NCBI GenBank assembly: GCA_937942435.1
Contig: CALDEM010000004.1
Span: 23,330 to 87,329 of the forward strand
Reading direction: 5' to 3'
Origin: an uncultured Saprospiraceae bacterium
Lineage (GTDB): Bacteria; Bacteroidota; Bacteroidia; Chitinophagales; Saprospiraceae
Length of the DNA stretch: 64,000 bases
How positions within the stretch are numbered: the stretch's first letter is position 1; every line of letters starts with the position of its first letter. The notes beneath the pieces are model-generated. The model did no database searches. It saw nothing but the letters and a program-made list of their open reading frames with translations, and was not told where the DNA came from. A program made the position numbers and the translations under genes. Of the stretch, positions 46,793-55,954 are shown piece after piece.

Positions 46793-47803
46793 TCAGTACT
46801 TTACATTCATCAATCCAACTAAATCCTTGACTTCTTTGACTGTCTGCTGGGCTCGTCTTCTAATCTCAAAACTTGAAGCTTTTATCTGATCTTTAAGCGC
46901 TCTTTTATCTGTAGCAAGTTCCGCTCTTTTTTCTCTAAAAGGTGTTAGCATCGCTACAACACTATCAGCAACCGCCTCCTTAAGGTCAGAATACTTCAAT
47001 GATCCTGACTTGTAGTCGCGCATCAAAGAGTCTAAAGCTCCAACTGAGTCTCCTGAGGCTTTCAAAAGCTCAAACAAGTTATCAACTCCGGGGCTCATAT
47101 TTTCTGGATCTACTTCACCTGTATCAGTCACTGCGGACTTTATTTGCTTTCGTACTCTTGCTTCATCTTCAAACACACTGATGAAGTGCTTTGCTCCTGC
47201 ACTCTTACTCATCTTTCGAGTTGGATCTGCAGTTGATCTAATCTTTGGTGTTTTAGTAAATAACGTATCTGGCAAAACAAAGTACTCTTTGCCAACTGCA
47301 TGATTAAATCGCTGAGCGATATCTCTCGTCAACTCAAGATGTTGTTCTTGATCTTTCCCTACTGGTACAAAATCAGCCTTATAAATCAGAATATCCGCTG
47401 CTTGAAGCACGGGATAATCCAATAGTCCTGCAGATATATAATTGTCTCCTCCTTTTAGCTCATTAGCTTGACTCTTGTCTTTGAACTGAGTCATCCTTGT
47501 CAGTTGTCCGTAAGAACAAAAACAATTAAAGATCCAACATAGCTCAGCATGCTCAGGGACCAATGATTGCACAAATAGATGTTCTGGTTTGATACCAACT
47601 GCGACAAGGTCCATGATTAACTCCCAAGTATTATTTCTTAACTTCTTGGTATCGTAAGGCATGGTGATCGCATGAAAATCAACTACGCCATAAAAGCAAT
47701 CATAATCTGCTTGAAGATCAACCCAGTTCTTAACTGCACCAAAGTAATTACCTAAGTGCATCTGCCCAGTTGGTTGAATACAAGAGAGGACCGTCTTTTT
47801 CAT
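46793..47803 (-). CDS. trpS: Tryptophanyl-tRNA synthetase
   Basis: 336 residues, class I aminoacyl-tRNA synthetase. The HIGH-type motif reads HLGN (residues 16-19, in QPTGQMHLGNYFGA) and the KMSKS loop lies at 197-201. The GKDQEQHLELTRDIAQRFN segment is typical of TrpS. It charges tRNA-Trp. The length matches the bacterial enzyme. It forms a transcription unit with the FAH-family gene, possibly extending to metK. Confidence 0.96.
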   Translation of the reverse strand: MKKTVLSCIQPTGQMHLGNYFGAVKNWVDLQADYDCFYGVVDFHAITMPYDTKKLRNNTWELIMDLVAVGIKPEHLFVQSLVPEHAELCWIFNCFCSYGQLTRMTQFKDKSQANELKGGDNYISAGLLDYPVLQAADILIYKADFVPVGKDQEQHLELTRDIAQRFNHAVGKEYFVLPDTLFTKTPKIRSTADPTRKMSKSAGAKHFISVFEDEARVRKQIKSAVTDTGEVDPENMSPGVDNLFELLKASGDSVGALDSLMRDYKSGSLKYSDLKEAVADSVVAMLTPFREKRAELATDKRALKDQIKASSFEIRRRAQQTVKEVKDLVGLMNVKY

Positions 47804-47838
47804 ATCTATTAAATCTTAATAAGAGTAGTAAAGGAGAA

Positions 47839-48222
47839 TTATGACTTTAATGCGATTGCTGAGATCTCAACATTGACATACTTTGGGAGTGCACTTACTT
47901 CTACTAAAGCCCTGACCGGTGCCGTATCATCATTAAAGTATGACGCATAGACAGTGTTGATGCGTCCATAGTTCTGCATGTTCTTTACAAAGACAGTACA
48001 CTTAACGACATCTTCAAAGGTCAGTCCTGCATTTTCTAAGACGGCCCCAAGGTTTTTCATCACTTGGTGTGTCTCTTCTTCTATAGATGACTGTACTAAC
48101 TCTCCACTTGCTGGATCCAATGCTATCTGTCCTGATAGATACAAAGTATTACCAGCTAAGATAGACTGATTGTAAGGTCCTACTGGACTCGGTGCGTTAG
48201 AAGTATTAAGAATTTTTTTCAT
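47839..48222 (-). CDS. ridA: RidA family reactive-intermediate deaminase
   Basis: 127 residues with the RidA pattern: APSPVGPYNQSILAGNTLYL, SGQIALDP, VVKCTVFVKNM, and RALVEVSALPKYVNVEISAI. The Arg in ARxLVEV and the terminal Glu are the usual catalytic contacts. RidA hydrolyses reactive enamine/imine intermediates released by PLP enzymes such as threonine dehydratase. It has its own spacing on both sides. Confidence 0.95.
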   Translation of the reverse strand: MKKILNTSNAPSPVGPYNQSILAGNTLYLSGQIALDPASGELVQSSIEEETHQVMKNLGAVLENAGLTFEDVVKCTVFVKNMQNYGRINTVYASYFNDDTAPVRALVEVSALPKYVNVEISAIALKS

Positions 48223-48250
48223 AATTTGAGATATATGGTTTAGTCAAATT

Positions 48251-48283
48251 AAAAAGCCCCTACGTCGTTAAGAGCGAAGGGGC
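48251..48283 (-). terminator. Intrinsic terminator of the DUF177-rpmF operon
   Basis: GCCCCT (48256-48261) pairs with AGGGGC (48278-48283) with further inner pairing (TCG/CGA). On the minus strand the stem is followed by five T residues. It lies just after rpmF. Confidence 0.8.
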
Positions 48284-48317
48284 GATATTATTTCATACGA
48301 TGTTAAAGATCAGTCGA

Positions 48318-48512
48318 TCAATCGAGATCTTCGTCGGCTTGGATCACCACTTGGCCTTTATAATACATACTTCCCTCATGCCAATAAGCACGGTGATAAA
48401 GATGCGGCTCTCCAGTAGTCTTACAGATCGCTACTTGTGGTGGAGTGGCTTTTTTATGAGTTCTTCTCTTGCGCTTACGCTGCTTTGATATTCTACTCTT
48501 AGGATGTGCCAT
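48318..48512 (-). CDS. rpmF: Ribosomal protein bL32
   Basis: 64 residues, very basic N-terminal half ([20 protein letters not shown]) and the usual Bacteroidota C-terminus with an [16 protein letters not shown] segment. A single cysteine remains, so this is not the four-Cys zinc form. It is a component of the large ribosomal subunit. As in most bacteria it lies directly after the DUF177 gene and shares its promoter. Confidence 0.97.
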   Translation of the reverse strand: MAHPKSRISKQRKRKRRTHKKATPPQVAICKTTGEPHLYHRAYWHEGSMYYKGQVVIQADEDLD

Positions 48513-48542
48513 TGTAATATTCTCTTTTGAGGACTCGGTCCT

Positions 48543-49070
48543 CTATTCTAAATTAAGTTTTCTTAATGCGTCCCACGGATCATATCCTTGAGATTTATTT
48601 TCTTCTTCAGTGCTGTGATCAAGATTTTTTAAAACTTCTTGATCACAGTACACATAATCTTCGCTTTCACAATCTCTGATCTTCTTCATCGGTAGATACA
48701 GATGAATGGACTCATGGATATAAGGACTCAGGTCTATATGACTGGTCTGAGCATCCAAGTAGTATACTTCGTCTTCTTGGACTGTCGGGATGTCTTCCAT
48801 CTTTAAGATCACTCTATCATCAAATACGATAGGGATCTCAATCTCAGATAGACATCTGTCACAATCTGCCTTAGTATATCCTTTTCCTTGAATCATCAAA
48901 ACCACCATTCGATCTTGTTTTTCGAAGGTGATGTTTATATCAAAGTTTCCTTTATTAACTTCTGACTTTTCGAAGTGCTTAAAGAAGGAATTGTCTAGTT
49001 CAAAAAAGTACTCATAAGTACCGTTGGCGAGGCCCAGATAGGGAATAACATATTCGCTTAAGGCGCTCAC
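48543..49070 (-). CDS. DUF177 (YceD) protein, rRNA accumulation factor family
   Basis: About 175 residues from a GTG at 49070 (SALSEYVIPYLGLANGTYEY), which fits the family N-terminus; longer frames would start upstream of the promoter described below. Conserved elements are the CDRCL pair (Cys in DCDRCLSEIEIP), the acidic EDEVYYLDAQTSHIDLSPYI segment, and the final DPWDALRKL. YceD is needed for 23S rRNA accumulation in E. coli and its gene precedes rpmF, as here. Confidence 0.9.
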   Translation of the reverse strand: MSALSEYVIPYLGLANGTYEYFFELDNSFFKHFEKSEVNKGNFDINITFEKQDRMVVLMIQGKGYTKADCDRCLSEIEIPIVFDDRVILKMEDIPTVQEDEVYYLDAQTSHIDLSPYIHESIHLYLPMKKIRDCESEDYVYCDQEVLKNLDHSTEEENKSQGYDPWDALRKLNLE

Positions 49071-49098
49071 TCTTGGTCGTCTTTTTTGAAATAGTGCG

Positions 49099-49130
49099 CA
49101 AAGATAAGGTTTGTATGGATATTTTTCCAA
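49099..49130 (-). promoter_or_regulatory. Promoter of the DUF177-rpmF operon
   Basis: TTG (49130-49128) and TATCTTTG (49106-49099), spaced by 21 bases, match the Bacteroidota -33/-7 consensus. Predicted transcription start is near 49093, about 23 bases before the GTG start. This also argues against the longer ORF starts upstream. Confidence 0.75.
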
Positions 49131-49170
49131 GAAAATACACAACGTACTTTCTGATGATACTTACCAATTG

Positions 49171-50568
49171 TTAGCTGTCCAAAGAACCGATCATATCTTC
49201 TGGTCTCACCCACTGGTCAAACTCTTCTTCTGTGAGATATGATAACGCCAAAGCCGCTTGCTTCAATGTCGTCCCTTCCTTATATGCTTTCTTAGCTATC
49301 TCCGCGGATTTGTCGTAACCAATCTTCGTATTTAAAGCGGTAACAAGCATCAAAGAGTTATCCAGATGTTCTTTGATACGCGGTCGGTTGGGCTCTAATC
49401 CTGCTACACAGTTATCATTAAAGCTGACACATGCATCACCTATCAATCTTGCTGAAGTGATAAAGTTATATATCATCATAGGCTTGAAGACATTGAGCTC
49501 AAAGTGCCCAGTCATACCTCCAACGTTGATCGCTACATCATTACCGATGACTTGAGCCATAGCCATAGTTAGCGCCTCCGCTTGTGTAGGATTAACTTTG
49601 CCAGGCATAATCGAAGAGCCTGGTTCATTAGCTGGGATCGTGATCTCACCGATACCACTTCGTGGCCCCGAGGCCAAAAGTCTTATATCGTTACCTATCT
49701 TAGTAAGCGCAACTGCTGCGGTTTTCAAGGCCCCATGTGCCTCAACTATTGCATCATGGGCTGCCAATCCTTCAAATTTATTTTCACCTGTGATAAACGG
49801 TAGACCTGTCAATGCGGCTATTTCATTTGCCACAGCGACATCATAACCCTTAGGTGTGTTCAGTCCTGTGCCGACAGCGGTTCCGCCTAAAGCTAGCTCA
49901 GTCAGATGAGGTAAGCTATAATTAATGGCTCGGATCGTATGGTCAACTTGAGATGCATACCCGCTGATCTCTTGGCCCAATGTCACCGGCGTTGCATCCA
50001 TGCAGTGCGTCCTACCGATCTTAACCACATCCATATACTGCTTAGACTTTGCTTCAAGAGTAGACTTTAACGTTTCTAAACCAGGCAACGTCACATCATG
50101 TAGCAACCTGTAAGCTGCGATGTGCATCGCTGTTGGGAAAGTATCATTGGACGATTGTGACTTGTTGACATCATCGTTAGGATGAAGTGCTTTGTCTTGG
50201 TCGGTAAGGGCTCCTCCGCTTATTACGTGACCTCTATTAGCGACAACTTCGTTGACATTCATGTTGGTCTGGGTACCACTACCGGTCTGCCACACCACCA
50301 ATGGAAACTGATCATCAAGATCACCATTTAGGATCTCATCGCAAACTTTGCCAATAAGTTGTGCTTTCTCTTTTGATAGAACACCCAGTTTGTGATTAGT
50401 TGTAGCTGCTGCCTTTTTCAATATAGCATATGCCTTTATGATCTCAATCGGCATCTTTTGGCCACCAATCTTAAAATTTTGAATACTTCTCTGCGTCTGA
50501 GCTGCCCAATATGCTTGAGCTGGCACATCTATGTATCCTATAGAATCTTTTTCTTGTCTTGTATCCAT
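49171..50568 (-). CDS. fumC: Class II fumarate hydratase
   Basis: 465 residues of the fumarase/aspartase superfamily. The signature [16 protein letters not shown] (about 318-333) holds the catalytic-loop Ser. [31 protein letters not shown] and [18 protein letters not shown] are the other conserved regions. The enzyme interconverts fumarate and malate in the TCA cycle without an iron-sulphur cluster. A TACTTTTG element lies about 33 bases upstream on the minus strand. Confidence 0.96.
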   Translation of the reverse strand: MDTRQEKDSIGYIDVPAQAYWAAQTQRSIQNFKIGGQKMPIEIIKAYAILKKAAATTNHKLGVLSKEKAQLIGKVCDEILNGDLDDQFPLVVWQTGSGTQTNMNVNEVVANRGHVISGGALTDQDKALHPNDDVNKSQSSNDTFPTAMHIAAYRLLHDVTLPGLETLKSTLEAKSKQYMDVVKIGRTHCMDATPVTLGQEISGYASQVDHTIRAINYSLPHLTELALGGTAVGTGLNTPKGYDVAVANEIAALTGLPFITGENKFEGLAAHDAIVEAHGALKTAAVALTKIGNDIRLLASGPRSGIGEITIPANEPGSSIMPGKVNPTQAEALTMAMAQVIGNDVAINVGGMTGHFELNVFKPMMIYNFITSARLIGDACVSFNDNCVAGLEPNRPRIKEHLDNSLMLVTALNTKIGYDKSAEIAKKAYKEGTTLKQAALALSYLTEEEFDQWVRPEDMIGSLDS

Positions 50569-50600
50569 TAATCCTTAATTGTCGTAGTTATAAGTCATGA

Positions 50601-50608
50601 CAAAAGTA
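50601..50608 (-). promoter_or_regulatory. Candidate -7 element of fumC
   Basis: TACTTTTG on the minus strand matches TAnnTTTG exactly, and would start transcription about 27 bases before the fumC ATG. No TTG at the right distance upstream is evident. Confidence 0.45.
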
Positions 50609-50678
50609 AACTTCTTATCTTCGTTGGCGTTCTGATTATCGCAGACTTTTAATTTTCTAACACTTAAATAAAAACATA

Positions 50679-51287
50679 ATGGCTTTCCAATTACCAGACT
50701 TAGGATATGCTTATGATGCTCTCGAACCAGCTATCGATGCAAAAACTATGGAGATACACCATGGTAAGCACCACAATGGTTATACTAACAAGCTCAATGC
50801 AGCTATAGAAGGTACAGACCTTGACGGAAAAAGTATCGAAGACATTCTTACTTCTTTAGACATGACCAACACTGGCGTAAGAAATAATGGTGGTGGATTT
50901 TATAATCACAGAATGTTTTGGGAAGTAATAGCTCCCGAAGGTAGAGGTAGGCTTTCTGGCGAGTTAGCTGATGCTATCAATGCAGCATTTGGTTCATATG
51001 ACGGCTTTAAAGAAGCATTTGCGAAAGCAGCAGGTACGCGTTTTGGATCAGGATGGGCATGGTTATGTGTTCATGAAGGAGGCAAAGTAGAAGTATGCAG
51101 CACGGCTAACCAAGACAATCCGCTTATGCCAGGTATAGGATGCGGAGGTACGCCTATCATGGGTATCGATGTATGGGAGCACGCATACTACTTAAACTAC
51201 CAAAACCGCCGTCCAGACTACGTACAAGCGTTTCTGGGTATCGTCAACTGGAACAAAGTAGAAGAGAACTATGCTAATGCTAAATAA
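50679..51287 (+). CDS. sod: Superoxide dismutase, Fe/Mn family
   Basis: 202 residues with the four metal ligands: His27 (MEIHHGKHH), His77 (FYNHRMFW), Asp164 and His168 (DVWEHAYYL). GSGWAWL and [12 protein letters not shown] are standard. It dismutates superoxide in the cytoplasm; no signal peptide is present. The residues before His77 (NGGGFYNH) deviate from the usual GGHxNH, and the metal preference cannot be decided here. It is divergent from fumC and ends at a strong terminator. Confidence 0.96.
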   Translation: MAFQLPDLGYAYDALEPAIDAKTMEIHHGKHHNGYTNKLNAAIEGTDLDGKSIEDILTSLDMTNTGVRNNGGGFYNHRMFWEVIAPEGRGRLSGELADAINAAFGSYDGFKEAFAKAAGTRFGSGWAWLCVHEGGKVEVCSTANQDNPLMPGIGCGGTPIMGIDVWEHAYYLNYQNRRPDYVQAFLGIVNWNKVEENYANAK

Positions 51288-51318
51288 CCTGTAGATAGTT
51301 CATATAAATGATTTAGCC

Positions 51319-51351
51319 CGGGTCAACATCACAAATGTTGGCCCGTTTTTT
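51319..51351 (+). terminator. Intrinsic terminator of sod
   Basis: Arms 51319-51329 and 51335-51345 form an 11-bp stem with one G-T pair and a five-base loop, followed by six T residues. Confidence 0.9.
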
Positions 51352-51368
51352 GTCCCCATTAATTGGGA

Positions 51369-51399
51369 TTGACGTGCGTCTCGAAAACCCATAACTTTA
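51369..51399 (+). promoter_or_regulatory. Candidate promoter of a 24-codon gene
   Basis: TTG at 51369-51371, a 20-base spacer, then TAACTTTA (51392-51399), one base off the TAnnTTTG consensus. The predicted start of transcription is around 51405, 11 bases before an ATG. Confidence 0.45.
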
Positions 51400-51415
51400 A
51401 ACTAAATTATTTCCC

Positions 51416-51490
51416 ATGATACTATTTGCAATCGCTTCAATGGTGATCTTGTTATTTGGTAATCAGATGATGAAAGAATCACATATTTAG
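51416..51490 (+). CDS. Possible 24-residue hydrophobic peptide
   Basis: The ATG at 51416 opens a 24-codon frame ending at TAG 51488-51490. The peptide has one hydrophobic stretch of about 13-14 residues (ILFAIASMVILLFG) followed by a polar tail (NQMMKESHI), suggesting a tiny single-pass membrane protein. A plausible promoter lies upstream and an intrinsic terminator 32 bases after the stop, so the unit has its own beginning and end. No known family is recognised and such short frames can arise by chance; the flanking signals are the main support. It may alternatively be part of a small non-coding RNA. Confidence 0.4.
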   Translation: MILFAIASMVILLFGNQMMKESHI

Positions 51491-51521
51491 ACCTGCAACC
51501 AGAAAGAGATCTAAAACCTTT

Positions 51522-51550
51522 AAGGCCGATATAACAATTGGCCTTTTTTT
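51522..51550 (+). terminator. Intrinsic terminator after the 24-codon frame
   Basis: AAGGCC (51522-51527) pairs with GGCCTT (51540-51545), with five more T residues after. It sits between the small frame and the rpsU promoter, so it ends a transcript that starts after the sod terminator. Confidence 0.8.
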
Positions 51551-51562
51551 ATGCCCTTGCTA

Positions 51563-51593
51563 TTGCTTGGTTAGCCTATAAATACTACATTTG
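51563..51593 (+). promoter_or_regulatory. Promoter of rpsU
   Basis: TTG (51563-51565), 20-base spacer, TACATTTG (51586-51593): an exact match to the Bacteroidota primary sigma factor consensus. Transcription should start near 51599, about 28 bases before the rpsU ATG. Confidence 0.8.
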
Positions 51594-51626
51594 CCGCCCG
51601 TTAAGGAATAATAAGAAAGAACGTTT

Positions 51627-51809
51627 ATGCTAATAATCAATGTTAAGGAAGAAGAGTCAATAGATAGAGCTCTTAAAAGGTACAAAAGAAAGTTTCAGAA
51701 AACAGGCCTTCTTAAGGAGATCAGACGAAGAAAAAACTTCACTAAGCCTTCTGTTGAGCGACGCAATCAAGTACTTAACGCAGTATACAGAGAAAAGAAC
51801 TACAGTTAG
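51627..51809 (+). CDS. rpsU: Ribosomal protein bS21
   Basis: 60 residues, highly basic, with IDRALKRYKRKFQKTGLLKE, RRRKNFTKPS and a variable C-terminal tail, as in Bacteroidota bS21. The protein belongs to the small subunit near the anti-Shine-Dalgarno region and takes part in initiation. In Bacteroidota it helps hide the 16S 3' end, which fits the lack of clear Shine-Dalgarno sites in this window. It has its own promoter and terminator. Confidence 0.96.
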   Translation: MLIINVKEEESIDRALKRYKRKFQKTGLLKEIRRRKNFTKPSVERRNQVLNAVYREKNYS

Positions 51810-51839
51810 TCAATAGCTAAATGAATAGATATATTAAAG

Positions 51840-51870
51840 AAGCCTCTTCACTTTGTGAAGGGGCTTTCTT
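51840..51870 (+). terminator. Intrinsic terminator of rpsU
   Basis: Arms 51840-51851 and 51855-51866 form a 12-bp stem with one T-G pair and a TTT loop, followed by TCTT. Confidence 0.85.
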
Positions 51871-51991
51871 GTTTATAAGCCTTGTACAATTGAAGCTTAC
51901 ATGAATAATATAACATACAAAAGGAAGTAACCGATGTGTCTTCGCACCATTTTACAACATAACTGCATCTTACTATCCTACAACTGCCTTT

Positions 51992-53311
51992 ATGATTAGA
52001 CTCTTTCATCTGTCTGCGTTAATCACAATATTTTTCTACTCAACATGTGTAACCAATGAAGTCAAGGACTCAACTATCGAAAAGAAGAGATTCTTAATCG
52101 ACTCTTTGATCAGAAAGAGTCATCAGTCGGGACTATTTAACGGAACTGTTGTAGTTTCTCAAGGGAATGAGGTTATCTACGCGAATGCGCTTGGCTATAG
52201 TGCTGGAGATAAAAAAGAGATGCTAACGAATAATCACCTTTTTAGCATCGGATCCATAGCTAAATCTTTTCACGTTGCCGCCATCCTTTTATTAGTAGAG
52301 CAAGGCAAAGCCAAACTGGATGACAAGCTTTCTAAATATATAACCAATCTTCCGACATGGTCTAACGATATAACTATCAATCACCTTTTAAATTATGCAA
52401 GCGGGTTACCGCAATTGCGATTCAAAGATGTCAAAGACGAGAGTGATGTGATAAAGCAATTAAAAGAGTTGAAATCTTTACCAGAAAAACCTGGTTCAGT
52501 TTATCTGTACAACCACAATACCCCTATTATCTTTAAAGAGATTATCCGATCTGCCACTGGCCTATCTTTTGAACAATTTGTGAAAAAAGAAGTCTTACCG
52601 AGGGCTGGCATATCCAATTCTCAATTTGACCCAGAAAAAGACAACCCACTTCTTGCAAAGTCTTTTGATAACAAAAATGTAGATGATGATCCCTTCAACC
52701 CATTCACTGGGTGGTTATATATGACATCAGAAGATACCCACAAATGGATATCAAGTCTTACCAATGGCGATGTTATCTCGAAAGATAACTTACATATGTT
52801 CCTCAAAAATCAATACTTTGAAAACAGAACTACTAGTTTAGGGCAAGGGACTTTTGATAATGACACTCTAATCAGATATGAGAGCAGAGGGAGTTATTTC
52901 AACTTTCGTTCTGAAGTACAAAACAATCTTTTGACAAATAGCATTGTGGTTATCTTAGAGAATAATGGAGGTAGATACGCTGGGAGGATTGCAGGAGCTA
53001 TTGATTCCATTGTACAATGTAAGCCATTTCAAATTCCTAAAAAGTCAATTTATTGGGCTATTCGAGATTCATCCAACTTAGATGTCGAAGGTGTTATCCA
53101 GTACTATGACTATCTGCTCGATCGGTATCCAACACTTTATAATTTCGATGATCCAGAAGCCCTATACTTTGTAGGGAGAAGGTTCTTCCGGAACAATGAA
53201 TTATCTGAAGCACATCAGTTATTGGCAATGAATCTAAAAAAGCACCCTAAACATCAAAGGACTATTGAATTGTTAAAAGAGGTTAACAAAAAATACAAAA
53301 TTAAGGAGTAA
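51992..53311 (+). CDS. Serine hydrolase of the beta-lactamase/class C family, lipoprotein
   Basis: 439 residues. The N-terminus ITIFFYSTCVTN is a lipoprotein signal (Cys19). The SxxK motif is SIAK (Ser88, Lys91) in FSIGSIAKSFH. The second motif, usually YSN in this family, appears to be YNH (Tyr174-His176) in YLYNHNTPII. The third (HxG/KTG) region reads ESRGSYFNFRSEV and is also altered. Residues 360-435 form a helical repeat tail (LSEAHQLLAMNLKKHPKHQ). Relatives are esterases or D-amino-acid peptidases; the altered motifs make the activity uncertain. Confidence 0.85.
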   Translation: MIRLFHLSALITIFFYSTCVTNEVKDSTIEKKRFLIDSLIRKSHQSGLFNGTVVVSQGNEVIYANALGYSAGDKKEMLTNNHLFSIGSIAKSFHVAAILLLVEQGKAKLDDKLSKYITNLPTWSNDITINHLLNYASGLPQLRFKDVKDESDVIKQLKELKSLPEKPGSVYLYNHNTPIIFKEIIRSATGLSFEQFVKKEVLPRAGISNSQFDPEKDNPLLAKSFDNKNVDDDPFNPFTGWLYMTSEDTHKWISSLTNGDVISKDNLHMFLKNQYFENRTTSLGQGTFDNDTLIRYESRGSYFNFRSEVQNNLLTNSIVVILENNGGRYAGRIAGAIDSIVQCKPFQIPKKSIYWAIRDSSNLDVEGVIQYYDYLLDRYPTLYNFDDPEALYFVGRRFFRNNELSEAHQLLAMNLKKHPKHQRTIELLKEVNKKYKIKE

Positions 53312-53320
53312 CATTTTATT

Positions 53321-53358
53321 ACAAAAAAGCCACCTACATCAGTAAGCGGCTTTTTTGT
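53321..53358. terminator. Bidirectional terminator between convergent genes
   Basis: ACAAAAAAGCC (53321-53331) and its exact complement (53348-53358) form an 11-bp stem with A and T runs on either side. It suits both the serine hydrolase gene and the barrel gene that ends at 53383. Confidence 0.85.
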
Positions 53359-53382
53359 TATTCTTGACTTTATCTCCTTGGG

Positions 53383-55851
53383 TTATCCACCGATTCTACC
53401 ACCGCCTTGCTGGCCGCCGCCTTGTTGGTCTCCGCCGCCCTTAGTATCATTGTTCTTCACTTTAGACTTTCTTTCTCTAAAGTCAACTTTACCAAACTTA
53501 TAGCGTACATTAAGTCCTATCGATCTAAACGGAACACTAAAGCTCGAGATCTGTCTAAAACCATCTCCTTGTATATCAGAATCGAAAGACTTGTTTGCAC
53601 TAAATGGTTCAATGACCCGAATCCCTAGACTCCAATCATTAAGCTCCTTTCTAACTCCAAATCCAAAGATCGAAAATGATGGATTCTGTCCTTGAAGTGT
53701 AAATCTCGGTGCTTGAAAAAATCCAAAAAAGTCAGCCTTAACTGTTCCAGTAAAGCTAAACTCACCATTAGTGAACAAGCGATAGCTCAGAGCACTATTA
53801 GAAAGTTCTTGTCCATTGACAGTACCTGTAGCATTATAGGTATATACATCACCTCCTCCTCTCAAAGTGAACTTGCCAATAGTCTTAGAGGTAAAGAGGT
53901 TGACTCCTATTGAGTTGTTTTCTCCAACATTGAGATATGAAGTAAATGACACTTCTTGGTTAGGATCTATATTATCTGGAAGCCCTAACTCTCCTGCGGA
54001 TCGCAAACTAGCTATTGACTCAATCAGATTAGTCGACTTTCTATAATAAGTGTTTCCAAATATAGAGAAGCCAAGTATGTTAGTATTATATCCTACTTCG
54101 ATCTGATGTACTAATTCTGGATCAAGAGAAGGATTACCCTGTGTTACATTGCCAAAGTCAGTTACATTTCTAAATGGATTAATGAAGAAAAGACTGGGTC
54201 GTTCTATACGTTGGCTATAGCTTAACTTAAGTGTCTTAAAGTTTTTAAATGACTTAGAAACGGCTATGTTGGGAAGGAAGTTATTATATCCATTCTTAAA
54301 AGCACTGATGGGTTCTCCTTCGCCATTGATATTAGTTCTTTCATATCTAAGGCCAGTTATAAAATTAAGCTTACCTACCACGAAGTTGAGTGAAGCATAA
54401 GCTGCAAAAACATCTTGGTCGTAGTTAAATAGATTACTTCGGCTGTTATCAGGTGTAAACCTAGAGTCACTTACGATCCTTCTAATTACAGTTTTAGCAC
54501 CTGTCTCAAGTTTGGTTCCTTTTGATATTGGCTCGACGTAATCTACCTGTGCTGTATACTCAACGTTATCACCTTCATTAGTAATTAAGTCATCTCGTAT
54601 CTGGATGTTATTGCCTGCAAGATCCTGGACTATATTGTCTTGATTTTGAACATTGCCAGATATTTGTCCAGCGAATACGAGCTCTCTTGTTTCGTTACTC
54701 TCAAACTTTTTGGTGTAATCAAGATTCCAATCATAACCACTATTCAAGTTATCTCCAGATGATATCCGATCAAAAGGGAAGTTTCCGAAGTTGCCAACAG
54801 ATGATCCTGATCGATCAAATCCAAAACCTCTAAATGTTAAAGAGGAGTTGAGAGAATTATAAGCATTGAAATCATAAAATGCACTTGCAGAACCATTAAA
54901 TCCAAGTCTTGAAGTATTAGTCGTTCCTACAAGAGAATATAGTACATCTCCTGCTTCATTAGTTCTTGTAAAATTATTCTCGGCGTCCGCAGGAGTAGAA
55001 TAAAATACAGAACCATTAGTTGTAAAACCAAATCTACCTTTTCCAACATTCAAAGTTACATTGGCGTTGTTCTGACGATTACCACCAGAAGCATTGATCG
55101 TACCTGCTACTCCTTCTATATTATCTTTCTTAGTGACGATATTTATAATACCTGCACTTCCTTCTCCGTCGTATTTAGCTCCAGGAGAAGAGATCACTTC
55201 TACTTTTTTAATTTGATCTGCTGGAAACATTTTCAATGCATCTGCTGCATTGGATGAAAACATCCCTGATGGCTTACCATTGATTAAGATTCTGACATTT
55301 TGAGAACCTCTCAAAGAAACGTTGCCATCCAAGTCTACAGATAGCAGAGGTACCTTCCTCAAGACATCCGTCGCATCGCCGCCAGCAACAGACGAGTCAT
55401 CTTCTGCATTGAAGACGATTTTATCAATCTTGTTCTCAATCAATGCTCTCTTAGCCGTTACTTGAACCTCATCTAAAAGATAGTCTGTGGGTACTATCAT
55501 TATCGATCCAACATTATTATCGGGTTTCTTCTTAGTTGTGACGAGCGAGTCAATAATCTTAGCAGAGTATCCAATAAAAGAAATCTCGAGATCATACTTG
55601 CCTGGGTTGATATCCACAAAGGAAAAACTACCATCCTCGTCTGACAGAGTTCCATTGACTATTTTTTTTCGACCATTCTTTTTCATAGAGATAGTCGCAA
55701 AGCTCACAGGTTGATTAGTCACAGAGTCAATGACAACTCCGGATATCTTACCTTTTATTTTTGGAGCTCCCCCTCCCCTACCTCCACCAAACTGGGCAGA
55801 TAAAGATGTGGTCATTATAATCAGCGCAAAAAAGAGTAAATAACGATTCAT
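53383..55851 (-). CDS. TonB-dependent-receptor-like outer membrane beta-barrel protein
   Basis: 822 residues: a signal peptide (1-19, SLSAQ), a glycine-rich stretch, a carboxypeptidase-like regulatory domain (about 34-120: GVVIDSVTNQPVSFATIS), a plug-like domain (about 130-235: LIENKIDKIVFNAEDDSS, VDLDGNVSLRGSQNVRILIN), and an OMP barrel to about 790. The C-terminal tail is a Gly/Gln-rich repeat (QQGGGQQGGG). It belongs to the outer-membrane beta-barrel group 3, common in Bacteroidota, which lack a clear TonB box. The substrate is unknown. Confidence 0.9.
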   Translation of the reverse strand: MNRYLLFFALIIMTTSLSAQFGGGRGGGAPKIKGKISGVVIDSVTNQPVSFATISMKKNGRKKIVNGTLSDEDGSFSFVDINPGKYDLEISFIGYSAKIIDSLVTTKKKPDNNVGSIMIVPTDYLLDEVQVTAKRALIENKIDKIVFNAEDDSSVAGGDATDVLRKVPLLSVDLDGNVSLRGSQNVRILINGKPSGMFSSNAADALKMFPADQIKKVEVISSPGAKYDGEGSAGIINIVTKKDNIEGVAGTINASGGNRQNNANVTLNVGKGRFGFTTNGSVFYSTPADAENNFTRTNEAGDVLYSLVGTTNTSRLGFNGSASAFYDFNAYNSLNSSLTFRGFGFDRSGSSVGNFGNFPFDRISSGDNLNSGYDWNLDYTKKFESNETRELVFAGQISGNVQNQDNIVQDLAGNNIQIRDDLITNEGDNVEYTAQVDYVEPISKGTKLETGAKTVIRRIVSDSRFTPDNSRSNLFNYDQDVFAAYASLNFVVGKLNFITGLRYERTNINGEGEPISAFKNGYNNFLPNIAVSKSFKNFKTLKLSYSQRIERPSLFFINPFRNVTDFGNVTQGNPSLDPELVHQIEVGYNTNILGFSIFGNTYYRKSTNLIESIASLRSAGELGLPDNIDPNQEVSFTSYLNVGENNSIGVNLFTSKTIGKFTLRGGGDVYTYNATGTVNGQELSNSALSYRLFTNGEFSFTGTVKADFFGFFQAPRFTLQGQNPSFSIFGFGVRKELNDWSLGIRVIEPFSANKSFDSDIQGDGFRQISSFSVPFRSIGLNVRYKFGKVDFRERKSKVKNNDTKGGGDQQGGGQQGGGRIGG

Positions 55852-55954
55852 AGTAACGATTTGTCTGGTGTGAAGTAGTAAGCTCTAAACACCAAATATG
55901 AAGTAGAATGCAGTACTAAAGTTTAATATTCGACTAGCATAAGCGAGTCATATA

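Noticed and set aside
48300..48488. 62-codon frame antisense to rpmF
   Set aside because: Entirely within the clear bL32 gene on the other strand.
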